This document shows, one piece after another, positions 11,914-22,379 of a stretch of 64,000 bases of DNA (positions within the stretch are counted from its first letter, which is position 1; each line of letters opens with the position of its first letter). Source of the stretch: Druceiella hillmani (taxonomy: Eukaryota; Arthropoda; Insecta; Lepidoptera; Hepialidae); assembly GCA_039881145.1 (NCBI GenBank), contig JAYKKI010000032.1, positions 11,585,501 to 11,649,500 on the forward strand, read 5' to 3'. Under the pieces are notes generated by a model, which saw only the letters and a program-made list of their open reading frames with translations, was not told where the DNA came from and searched no databases. A program made the position numbers and the translations under genes.

Positions 11914-12600
11914 TTACTGATCGATCTGCTGTGCATGAAGTTCGCGGAGCCTGTTCTTCACATCTGAGCGAAACTGCGGGCGTGGACTTGCAAGGATGTC
12001 AAGTGTCAACATCTCTTTATTGTATAAGTCGCACACTCGCCATAGAGGTACTCTGATACCGGCGTGTGTCTGTGCTTTATCGACATGAAATAAAAGATGG
12101 CTACGAGTTAGTTCGGTAGTTTGAATTTTTATCTGACTCAGTAGAGATGGGCAGTCATAATTACCTTGACAGATATTGAACATAATCATCAAATCTAATA
12201 ATGAACGTCTGTGATAGAGGGCATCACATTTGCAATTATTAAGTAATACTTTATGCGATAATTTACAGCCAGCTATGCGATGCTTAAAAGCTTTCAAAAA
12301 ATATATATGTTCTCAATACTATCAGAATAAGTGGCATATAGTGGATTCCAGACAGACACAACACACAGTCAACACAAGTTGTGATCTTAAGAGCATAGTA
12401 CAAGGTTAAGTATATTTCAGCATTTTTAAATACTTTTGTCATTCTTAATACGAAGCCAAGCATTCTATAAATCTTAAATACAAACTGCTCAACATGCTAA
12501 TTAAAATGCAGTTTACTTTCGAAAATGACACCAAGGTTACGCACGCTGTCAACTTTTTTGAGCGAATTTATCCCTATCCCATATCTAAAGTTTTATATTG
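11914..12600 (-). pseudogene. Non-LTR retrotransposon (Jockey/CR1-like) ORF2 C-terminal fragment
   Basis: Reading the minus strand from about 12595, one frame gives KKVDSVRNLGVIF, matching the conserved NLGV segment after the reverse transcriptase core. After an in-frame stop and a frame shift it gives SVWNPLYATYSDSIE, the family-typical WNP..Y....IE segment. This continues without a stop through RRSLLDLMIMFNICQG, DCPSLLSQI and TRSHLLF to the end at 11914. The longest clean part is 127 codons (11914-12297), but its first Met is internal and is not a true start. These motifs belong to the C-terminal region of LINE ORF2 proteins of the Jockey/CR1/I group. The endonuclease and the catalytic RT core are absent. 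A palindromic hairpin element (12624-12808) lies just upstream of the fragment. This is a dead, 5'-truncated copy. Confidence 0.85.
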
Positions 12601-12623
12601 ATTTAAAGTTTATTATTGATTAT

Positions 12624-12808
12624 GGGCTATTAGCAAAGATTAATCTTTGCTAATAAAGATCAATCTTTGCTAATAGCCCACCCGAAGATGTTGTAATACA
12701 ACGAAACCTAGGTCGTGGTAAAGAACTTAAAGAAAGTAGAAATAATCACGTAGTTTCATTTCATTGTGAATAAAAAATTTCTACAAAATGAATGCCAAAT
12801 ATATTCAA
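12624..12808 (+). mobile_element. Palindromic hairpin element, copy 2 (5' truncated)
   Basis: It starts inside the inner arm (GGGCTATTAGCAAAGATTAA), turns through a centre with an extra inverted unit (the CTTTGCTAATA motif appears twice in reverse), then runs through the full right arm (CAACGAAACCTAGGTCGTGG, CACGTAGTTTCATT) to the asymmetric tail ending CCAAATATATTCAA. A few substitutions and a 9-bp deletion near AATAATCACG are visible. It is adjacent to the LINE fossil. Confidence 0.85.
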
Positions 12809-12889
12809 TAAAAGTGTTAATTATTTGTAAACTAGTATTAGTTTGCACTCGGTGCCTATGTTCTAATTTTAAATCACCTACTTTTGTAT

Positions 12890-13400
12890 TAATATTTTAT
12901 TAACACTGTAACACTGTAACCTGGCGAGAATGTGGAAAGGTCATTTTGACCATGTCAGTTTTTAGTCGTGTGTAGTTTTTTTCCAGCGATGGCAGGGTTT
13001 TGGGCGTCTCGGTAGCTGTTGTTAAGGGACCTGCGCGTGCACCACGCACCACTACTCAGTCGGCCGCCGCCTGCAACCGTGGAGCCGAGACGGGTAAATA
13101 TGACCCCGCCACAATCGCGGCATAACATTTTTTTGCGATGTTTCAAAAATATTTGTTTCCTAATATTGTGATACTGAGCAAAATTCTGGCAGTGAATTTA
13201 ACAGCGAGGATAACGTACTGCTATCTAGCTTGCTATTTCATAACCCACACGAGAGAGGAATCGGGTGACCAGGTAACAAATTCATTTTATATTGGCAAAG
13301 TTGGTACTAGATGGTCTAAAAATCCTCCACACCAAAACACCTAGCGTGAGCCAAACGGCGAGGTCGACCCAGTCAGAACTTGAATGATGGAGTTTGTCCT
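12890..13400. other. GC-rich island with GGTCA/TGACC palindromes
   Basis: A locally GC-rich segment (about 13000-13130) in very AT-rich DNA. GGTCATTTTGACC is a perfect 13-nt inverted motif at 12939-12951, and GGGTAAATATGACCC at 13092-13106 is a similar imperfect one in opposite arrangement. Such GGTCA....TGACC motifs occur near the ends of many insect piggyBac-like elements (recalled knowledge), so this may be a piggyBac-derived non-autonomous remnant. A TTAA lies near 12900, but matching terminal CCC/GGG ends were not found. The short open frames here (for example 12955-13146 minus) are not credible genes. Confidence 0.35.
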
Positions 13401-15116
13401 GTCCCGAAACTATGCTTTCTGTTATCCTTACACAAACTCGCAAATTCGAGAAAGAAATTCACCTTGTGAATCTATCCCTCACTACAGGAAAGAAATGGAT
13501 GTTAGTAATTGAAGACTTTTATTGGATTATTATATATTGCGGGATTTTATCGCTCTAGAAAACAAAACAATGTTAATCTTTGGGCTTCAGGTGGTACAGG
13601 AGTCGAAATATTTCGATAGATAACGTTGCGGCAGCGATTTTATTTCATTCAAAGCTATCTGCGACTTGATGATAAATCTACACGAGATAAAAGAAAGCTG
13701 TTAGACAACTTGGCTCCTGTACGTCAAGTATTTGAAATATGTGTCGAGAACTATAAGTAAGCATATATGTTTACTGAATGAATACGTAATCATAGATGAA
13801 ATTTTGCTTGCATTTAGAGCCGGATGCAAATTTTATCACATTTACAGTACCGCAGAAGGTTGGATTAGAAACAAAGACGGTATTTAAAAGAAACAAAGAA
13901 GGTATTGCAAGGTATTTATTAAGTGTGTCAATAATTTACACAAAAGTATCTAGCGAGATACATTACTTTTTTTCCAATTAATATAAAGAATCGCAGGAAA
14001 TGGAAGAAAAATACATGTCAAAAAATTTTAATGACGTAATTTATTTGCACATTTATCATTGTCGTTTTGGCAGCTGGGGGAAAGACACTTAATGTAATGT
14101 GTAAATAAATATTTTTCCTATCTTTTTCTACCGCATAATGTATCCGTGCCATGTCGAGGCAGATTGCTAGTGAAATATAAAAACAAAAGGGCATACGTAT
14201 ATTTGTATGTAATCATCTTTAGAAGTGAGTGAAGCGAAATAGGTATCTAGGGACAGAGTAGTGTTTCACTCCGTTATTGCTGCTAACCTTGTCTAATTGG
14301 AAGACGGCTTACAGTTGTAGGTAGATGAAATAAAAACTAATCCTCTGTCACCATTATTTATCCTCATCGAAGTGTCGCAATTTATCTGTTGGACTTATTG
14401 CTTACTAAACAGTTTCATTCAAGATTGTAAATTATTGTTCATGCTTATAAATACCATTATACATGCGTTATTATGATCTGCTAAAAAGGATTTTTGGCCA
14501 TTAATTGTTATTTTATCCAATCATAATATTTGAAATCTTAAGCTTGATTGCAAATATTATGATTTGAGAGACGTACACTAAGGTTAATTTAGAAGAGTGA
14601 TAAATTATCCGATATGATGAACTATTTACAGAATACATTTAAATTTTCAATAAGCAATCCGAAAGCCAAATTACTTCTCATCTTACTAACTATTTAGCAT
14701 ATAAAGTTAGAAACGAATAAAATATATCCTATATGGTTGTTAAATGTAGATAATATTAGGTATTTTTGACAAAGCCTTGAGCAATAAATGGATGTGTTTC
14801 AATACTAAATGAATATTTTGTGAAGTTACTGACTATTCTAGAACATTATAAATTAAAGGATATAAATAAAGGATATTGATCCAATGAAAGAAGTTCATAG
14901 AGTGAGACAGCGGGCACTAATAGAGTATATAGTGTGGGAGTGTAGCAGGTGGAAAATATAAATATAATAAAACCATACCTGCACTCATTAATATGTAAAT
15001 AACGCTTATATTTTTTTGCGTGCTTTTAGTAATACAACCTTTACATATTAGCGTGATTATATTTCTTTGATTATCATGAGGGAATACTAAGAAAAGTTAC
15101 CGTATAGACTTATTTG
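13401..15116. other. Non-coding stretch
   Basis: No gene is seen. A perfect 14-bp stem (14519-14532 with 14551-14564, 18-nt loop) is present. GTACAGGAG near 13595 and its complement near 13728 form a distant inverted pair. The segments at 13540-13760 and 14130-14330 have more balanced composition and could be conserved non-coding blocks. Confidence 0.45.
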
Positions 15117-15130
15117 ATAACTGGAAAAAT

Positions 15131-15394
15131 TCACAATTAAATGAAACTACGTGATGTAGAATTATTTCCACTTTCTTTAAGTTCTTTACCACGACCTAGG
15201 TTTCGTTGTATTACAACAGTTTGAGGTAGGCTATTAGCAAAGACCTTTGCTAATAGCCCACCTGAAGCTGTTGTAATACAACGAAACCTAGGTCGTGATA
15301 AAGAACTTAAAGAAAGTGGAAATAATACTACATCACCTAGTTTCATTTAATTGTGAGTAACGAATTTCTACAAAATTAACGCCAAATATATTCA
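15131..15394 (+). mobile_element. Palindromic hairpin element, copy 3 (full length, 264 bp)
   Basis: This is the best reference copy. The left arm (TCACAATTAAATGAAACTAC ... TTCTTTACCACGACCTAGG ... GGCTATTAGCAAAG) is followed directly by its near-perfect reverse complement, giving a hairpin with arms of about 115 bp. An asymmetric tail (CGAATTTCTACAAAATTAAC through CCAAATATATTCA) follows. Direct repeats ATAACTGGAAAAAT flank it exactly at 15117-15130 and 15395-15408, a 14-bp target-site duplication. There is no coding capacity: the 69-residue reverse frame here is translated palindrome. Confidence 0.92.
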
Positions 15395-15484
15395 ATAACT
15401 GGAAAAATATTTTTGATCTATGTAATTTTAGAGACGTACCCGTGGTGGCGCGTAGTGCCTCGAGTATTTAATACCACTAATATT

Positions 15485-15620
15485 CACAACTAAATGAAAC
15501 TACGTGATGTAGTATTATTTCTACTTTCTTTAATTTCTTTAACCACGACCTAGGTTTCATTGTATTACAACATCTTCAGGTGGGATATTAGCAAAGATTA
15601 AAACTATATTGTAATTGCAA
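15485..15620 (+). mobile_element. Palindromic hairpin element, copy 4 (left half only)
   Basis: It contains the left arm up to the centre (CACAACTAAATGAAACTACG to GATATTAGCAAAGATTA) and then about 20 bp of unrelated AT-rich tail. A perfect 15-bp direct repeat, AATACCACTAATATT, lies at 15470-15484 and 15621-15635. The half element therefore appears to have inserted as a half, not to have been cut down later. Confidence 0.88.
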
Positions 15621-15639
15621 AATACCACTAATATTGTAG

Positions 15640-18600
15640 TTGCAAAATTTTGGATGTTTATTACCTAATAACTAAGCAACTCTGCAACTAAGCAACGAAT
15701 CACTACATATATGGAATATTAATACCAAAAAAATACGTTTGGATGTTTATTTCAATTACGCCTAAACGATTTTCAAAGTTAAGCCAGACAGAGGAATAAT
15801 ATCATTCCCGTACGATTATCTTATAAATGTATGATTACTCATTGTTGATAGATACTATGTAATTATAACATTCATCATATTATGTTCTAGAAAGGAATTC
15901 TAATAGTTGTAAGATAGAACAAACCGGAAATGAAAATATAGGAAACGGATGTAATTTTACGTTTGTGTCGAAGTATATAGTCGTAGGGAAACATTCGAAA
16001 TTTTATTATTCATTTTTATTTGTTTAAATCGGTATCATTTTGCACACTAATTATTTTTCTTTGCATGGTTATTCTATCTTATAACTATTAGAATTACTTT
16101 CTACAACATAACACAATGAAAACTAAAATTACTTAATTTCACATTTAAAAGCTTTGAATGGGTAATTATGATAATTATATATAATGTATAATATTTATGA
16201 TAATTTTATCGAATTAGGTTCTAAACAATAAAACATGATTTTTTTTTAATAAATAGAAAAGTTATATTGGGGTATTATCTATGAGTGACCAAATAGCATG
16301 ACGGATATTCATATCCAGGTGCTGTCACTTGATGAAAATTTAATAATGTTTTGATTATCATCATCAAAGAAATTGAACCGACTTTTGTGGTGGGCAACGA
16401 CTTATGTAATAAATCTTATTAAATAGTGACTTTTAAACATCTTCTGCAACAAGAGGCTATATTTATTAAGGATATAGGACACACACAGAAAGTCTATAAT
16501 TATTTTATTAAATTTTTCAAGTCTAATTATTTTTTTAATTTTCAATAAAGTAGAAACTAAAATAGTTTTGATTTCTATCTTAATTAAAGATATTATAAAT
16601 ATGCAAAAAAATTCATAATAAGAAATTGTTTTCTATTTATCACAAAATGGTTAATAAAACATAAAGAGATAATATTTTAAAAAATAACAAGAGATTATAA
16701 TAATTATATACTTTAATATAAAAAATAGCTGTTTATTTTTAAAATGTCCATTGTTGATTTTATTTGACACTTTCAAACTTTCTTTTATAAATTATATATA
16801 AAATATAACATTATATATAACAGATCTGGTGCCATAACGACATAAATGCAACAGAAAATCAAAAGTAGTTATGTTCCGCTAAACAAACGATTTATACCTC
16901 TGCATCCGGCATAGTAAAATCGGAAGTCTAGTTCTTAGTAAAATCATTAAATCAATGCTTGACTCAATTAAAGATATAATTGAGTTATTCTTCGAGATAA
17001 TACCGCATAGCTCATTACTCAAGGCCGAATAAGGTGTTCGGTGCGTTGTGTTTTACATTACTTTGTCAATACCGTTTGGTGCTCAGTGTGCGTACATTGC
17101 AGGACGTTTGACCCTCATATTTAAGTTGAAATTGTAAACTTTGAGACATCATAAGATGCGAAAAAGTTTTATTCAATACAATTTCTTATTTTTTTAAGGA
17201 ACATGAAAGAAGCTGGTTTACCATAGCAATTTAACAACCGTACGTATGTATACACACACACATATATATGATAAGACGTATATGATAATACAAGACTGAT
17301 GTCACTTGAACTCTATTTTATATATAACATTCTGTATATAACAAACAACTTTTCTGGAAAACGTTGTGCACGTTTTCCATTCCATTCAATATTTATTAAT
17401 TGCTATTTAATAAACCCAAAAGGAATTAAAATATCCAATTTTCTTTTTTCCTAAACATGAAGACATGATGTCACGCCTAAACGTAATATTTACTGGAAAC
17501 TTCATAATTCGTGTTGAATAACTGTTAAATATTGAAAATGATCAATTCGACAGAAAGATTTAAGGATTATGTATGTTATTCTCATGATATAAAAATCATG
17601 AAAATGGGTTTATATTTATAATTATATTCTTTTTAAACTTTTCAACTTGTATGAGGATCAAAAAGAATATAATTATCAAGTTACCACTTTTATTCCAGAT
17701 ATCAAACTAACGAAACTTTTTTAATTTTTTCTGCGATCGAAATATTCCAACGCATTAACCAGGAAATCGATTGCGTTAAAGATACAGAAAATTAATTGAA
17801 GTTCTTTTTTAGTTTTATATTCTACAGTAATCAATCGTAAATAACTACGCAATGTGTTCGAAAAACGAATTTACAACAATTAAAATTCAAAATAAGAACA
17901 AGTGTAACTTAAAAAAGTGTATATAAAATATAGAATTCATATGTCGTTATTTAATACTGCAGTTGCTATTAAGCAAAGTATAAATGACAAACAATGCAAA
18001 TTACGTTCTGAAACATTCGAAATTAGATCAAGAATTATGAAAAATTGGAATTGAAAATATTTTAATCTCTTAATGAAATTTGTGCCTAAATTGTAGGTCG
18101 AATTTATTTAACACATTTTCGAATTATTAAAAAGTACTGCTACTAACTTAACTAGAGAAATAGGTAAATTGATAAACCCAAAAAAAATGTATTAAAAACA
18201 ACATCACAAAACACTAAATATGATTTATATAAAGACAACAAAAGGTGTACTAAAAATATTTTATTGATTAAAATACACTGAAACAATATCAATCAAATTT
18301 AATTCGGTACGTGCGCTTAAAGGCCAAATTTTCCTTTTAGAAACGTAATCATAGCACTTAGCGTCAAAGGTCGCAGATAACTGGATTTATTAATGAAATA
18401 TTCAGTGATAACGGCAACTTAAGATACGATAACGATTCAAAATACGTTTACTTACAAAATTGAGTCTCGCAAAGCTTTCAGTATGGCTTGAAATACGTTT
18501 ATTCGTTAAAAGCTCTTACATCGTCTTTTATTGTCTGAAAGATAAAGGGAAAGTATATTAAATACTTAGCTATTCTTACTTTTTTGTTTTCAGATGAATT

Positions 18601-19230
18601 TCGCAGAAATACACCTTTTGCGATGATAACGAATTTTAAATTTCGAGGTGCTTTCACTATTAGTCCAGTCATTGTAGATTTTTTTAATAGTGTCGACAAA
18701 AAATCAGGAAAAGTGAATATTTGAGAAAACCTTCATTATTTAGGGAAAGAACTGGAATCAATTTACCTCTTTTCGAGATTATTTCGACAACCATTTGATT
18801 TTGCGATAAAACAATTATCACAAAAGTTCAAAATTGTCTAATTCTTTACAAAAAATTGTTACATTCTTTTCCTGTACAACTATTTCTTTCGTAGACATAA
18901 CGTAAATTAAGTGCGAAGAAAAAATATGGATCAGTGTACATAATGTAGTACACTCCACAATATGTATTAATAGATATTTTTTAAAAATCTGTTCAAATAT
19001 ATTTTAAAAGTATTCAAAATAATTTATAGTTCCTCTGTACGATGAATATCTAACTGTTTATATAGCAGTATGTATGACTGAACCCCGTAGTGCGTTACAG
19101 AGCAGATGGTCGGTAGACAAAGAAGAGACGTCCTCTACTTAAGGTTTTGGGTGTATTATACGAGTGCGTTATTATCGCTCTCGGTATATTTGTATGACTA
19201 TAGTTTAATCAGTATTCCATTGTAGTCACA
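15640..19230. other. Long AT-rich non-coding stretch
   Basis: No gene is seen. 16990-17100 resembles 28395-28495 (shared AAGGCCGAAT, followed after about 70 bp by GTGTGCGTA), so it is a diverged dispersed repeat. A short (AC)/(AT) run lies at 17250-17270. A 9-bp perfect stem occurs around 17355-17378. The 18499-18699 minus frame has no recognisable features. Confidence 0.5.
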
Positions 19231-19239
19231 TTGGATCCA

Positions 19240-19420
19240 AGGTTCAAGTTCCAATTCTCGGAATACTATACTGCTGAGCCAGCACTTTTGTTAAGGAACG
19301 CTTTGTTCTGCCACACTTACGCAATCACTTCGTGGAATGCTCCACTACTGAACCAGCACTTTCATAAGTAGCGCTTTGTTCTGCCACTCTGACCCAATCA
19401 CTTCGTGGTATGATATTAAA
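19240..19420. repeat. Tandem duplication, about 75-bp unit
   Basis: GGAATACTATACTGCTGAGC at about 19258 and GGAATGCTCCACTACTGAAC at about 19335 begin two units. Both contain CAGCACTTT, CGCTTTGTTCTGCCAC and CAATCACTTCGTGG. The upstream GGATCCAAGGTTCAAGTTCC resembles a tRNA B-box-like word, and similar words occur at 24350 and 24460, so this may be part of a tRNA-derived repeat family. Confidence 0.7.
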
Positions 19421-19985
19421 ACAATGCATCAATTTAAACCGGGGACATGGACTCAGGATAGTCAGTTCCAAGGTTAAAGTTCCAGGTCAAGCTCAATTCC
19501 AGTTCCGTCTCATTCTTTCTATTTCCAAGTGAAGTTTATTAAAGTTATTACGGTGTTAATTCCTAAACCGATATCTGGGTAATGCCAATACCGATTAGAT
19601 GTTAAAAATGTTTTGCGTTAAGAGCCAATGTACCCAAATTGAAAATTTTTGATTTGAAATTTTACGTACTTAATTAACGATTTTTTTTCTGAAAAAAATA
19701 ACATGAAAAATGGAGTATGTACTGAAGTGGGATCCAATAATTAATAACATAATAGATAAGACTTTGCTGGATAGAATCTATTTCTGAAATAACCCCTGTT
19801 TTCAAAATATATTTAGTCATTTTGACGCCATTCCATGAAACCTTCCCATGAAATATTGGGATATACATGAAAATAAAGGCTTTAAAAATAAGTAATGGGT
19901 GGAATAAAAGTTTTTCAAAGCATGGACTGGTTATCTATATATTGAGAGACACATATTTTCCATACTTTCTTCTAAATATTACCGC

Positions 19986-20055
19986 CACAACCGGCTGTTA
20001 TAGGGCGAGACGCTCTCCGGCACTCGCCCACGGGCCTTTGAAGGTGGAGGTTGTG
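19986..20055 (+). other. GC-rich segment with nested inverted repeats
   Basis: CACAACC (19986-19992) pairs with GGTTGTG (20049-20055), and inside it GGGCGAG (20003-20009) pairs with CTCGCCC (20023-20029) perfectly. The total span is 70 nt. The size and outer 7-bp stem recall a tRNA, but there is no TTCRA T-loop and no normal D-arm, so I do not call it one. It could be a decayed tRNA-derived repeat or a structured transcript. Confidence 0.35.
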
Positions 20056-20381
20056 TAGCAGCGCGCAGCACGAAAACATCGTAAAAACTCGCTAAATTTC
20101 TTTATCAGTGAAATATTAAAGCAACTAAACCGTTTAGGTACAGTCTACTACAAACTAATGGATTGTATCTCGTATGCATTTGCATTTAGGTTAATATTCT
20201 TAAATTTAGTTTTATTATGTTTTGGGGTTATTATTGTTGTAAAAACTTTGCTTTATAAAATTACTAAAATAGATCTGAAATAAAAGGCTTTAAATTTTGT
20301 TTTTTTTCGTTTTCACTTCAATTACGTCTTTGTTTCAATATTTTCGTCAAGTATCAAGAACAAAGAAGCATCAAAAAACAT

Positions 20382-20392
20382 TATATATATGT

Positions 20393-20439
<47 letters not shown>

Positions 20440-20466
20440 CAATAATTATTTTATATATATATATTT
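20382..20466. repeat. (AC)n/(AT)n microsatellite
   Basis: A (TA), then (CA), then long (TA) run, followed by a repeated TATATTTTCAATAAT word. Simple sequence. Confidence 0.95.
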
Positions 20467-20469
20467 TCA

Positions 20470-21120
20470 ATAATATTTAATTTGGGTTTTCAATAATTAC
20501 ATAATTTCTTGATTTTACAAACATTTCGCAAACAGTCCGCCTTGTTGGGCGAGTGTACCTTATTTCAGATAATATTCCATATGTAAACACGACATCATTA
20601 CTATTTTCTTATACATATAGATGTACATATATGTTTCTATTAACAACATATTAATGTTATTATGTTTCTACTCACAACACATTGATAATACAACAAAATC
20701 GTGTTATTCCATATATGATTGTAAGTAAATAAAAAATGTGAATCAAATATGTAAAGAAAACACTTAATATACATGTACCTCTTCGTGGATAGCTTTTAAA
20801 ATATAATAGTTTACATATGATACTTATGCTTGAAAACTCCTTTTCGAAACATCCGTACATAAACGTCGTGCGATACGTTCTTAGTAATTACGAATTACAG
20901 TCTTATATCACTTTTTTGAAATAGACTGCACCCGACGACTCGTCCCACCTTGACGTAGCCACGCCTTGTCTGATATTTTAACTGGCGTGCATCTGCCTCT
21001 TAAGATATTATATTGAAAATAAAGTGAAAATGATTCTAAAATAGACGAAAGTATTTTATTTCTTATAAACCTTTATCTGATTATAAAACTGTTGTGGTTC
21101 ATCGTAGAATACATACTTGG
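20470..21120. other. AT-rich non-coding stretch
   Basis: No gene is seen. A more GC-rich patch lies at 20925-21000, unassigned. Confidence 0.5.
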
Positions 21121-21128
21121 TTCAAGAT

Positions 21129-21194
21129 GTGCACGCCCGCACGTACGCACGCATGCACGCACGAACGCATGGGTGCGTGCGTGAATGCGTGCTG
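21129..21194. repeat. Alternating purine-pyrimidine GCAC/GTGC inverted tract
   Basis: (GCAC)n-like sequence is followed by (GTGC)n-like sequence, together making an imperfect inverted repeat around GCATGGGTGC. Alternating GC/AC/GT sequence can adopt Z-DNA or cruciform structure (established). The 64-residue forward frame across it is not credible. Confidence 0.85.
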
Positions 21195-21321
21195 CTTTCC
21201 GAAGAATTCCACTAAACTATACCCATTCTATAACAGCAGTGCTATTATTATCATCCTCATTATTATCATCCTCATTTTTCAAAGTTAATTCATTAATTAT
21301 AAATACTTTAGAAGGTTGCAA

Positions 21322-22370
21322 AATTCAATAGACCGCCCACCGTTCTGGATTGGATAACTTTAATAATGTCCATAGCGAGCGAGATCAACAAATATTAGAA
21401 ACTGATTAAGTTGAGTGCACAAACAAACTCTGTAACTTGAAGAAATTATGTACAAGTAAAATTCACTTACACATGTTTGAGTATGAAATTATATTTTCGA
21501 GCTCGAATTTTCTTCGAGGAATATTTTATAATATTACGGAAAGATGGATATCCAAGAGGCGAGTGTTTTCTTTAGGGAGTTTTATATTTGCATTAATGTG
21601 TTCGAAAATAAAGTCATAAGATTGAAATATATACATTGCCTCAGTAAGTTTATATATGATTGAATATTGACGAAATTTATATGTAATATATATGTACCTG
21701 GTTAACTACTAAATATATAACTATTAATTAAGTAAACAAGAACTTCACAATACTTAAGTATTTTTTGGTAACACGCATAAGATTAAACACTTTATTATTC
21801 AGTTTATATATTGTGTATATTCCGAAATTAATATAAGGCTGACAACTACCTATATTATGTTTGTTTTTAGTATTGATGCAATCATAAAACACCTTTTTAT
21901 TGATACAAGTTTTGTGATATAATTTACAAAATTACTCGTTTAAAATAATTAGAATTATGTAAATTCTGCGACTTATCTTTAAATCCGTTTTACTACATAC
22001 GTTTAATACTACATACGTTAACGACATACGTTTAATAGAAAAAAATAAATTTAAAGAAAATCAAAAAAATCTCAAAATAGAAATAGCTTTGTGAAATATT
22101 TAATTTCTCATCAAATTTGAGAGCATCTTCATTCCCTTGTGAACTCTTTTCCTTTATAATTTGTAGCACAAAATGTACGAGTGAGTTGTTGTAGATCTGT
22201 TTTAAAAATCAATCAAGCAATTGCTAGTAATAACCAAGCAATGCTTGGTCGTTTTCATTTCTTTCTTTACTTTTAAATCACGTTTGACTTTAATTTAGAC
22301 TTGCCGCAATTTCTAAACCGAATGCTTTGCGGAAAGTAAGTTGCGAGCTTTGCTTGGAATTATTCAAAAG
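21322..22370 (+). repeat. Diverged duplicated segment, copy A (partner at 25208-26740)
   Basis: Three collinear patches match the partner. The GACCGCCCACCGTTCTG patch at about 21330 matches GACCGTTCTGCGGTGGAT at 25230. The TTTTCGAGCTCGAA...ATAATATTACGGAAAG patch at about 21495 matches 25805-25880. The GAGTTGTTGTAG...AATTGCTAGTAATAA...GACTTGCCGCAAT block at 22180-22340 matches 26630-26730. Offsets of 3.9 to 4.4 kb differ because the partner carries an insertion. Function is unknown. Confidence 0.7.
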
Positions 22371-22379
22371 ACGTACTAA

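Noticed and set aside
12955..13146. 63-residue reverse open frame in the GC-rich island
   Set aside because: Short, Arg/Gly-rich because of GC content, and with no recognisable domain.
19986..20055. tRNA gene
   Set aside because: The outer stem and length fit, but the T-loop and D-arm invariants are missing.
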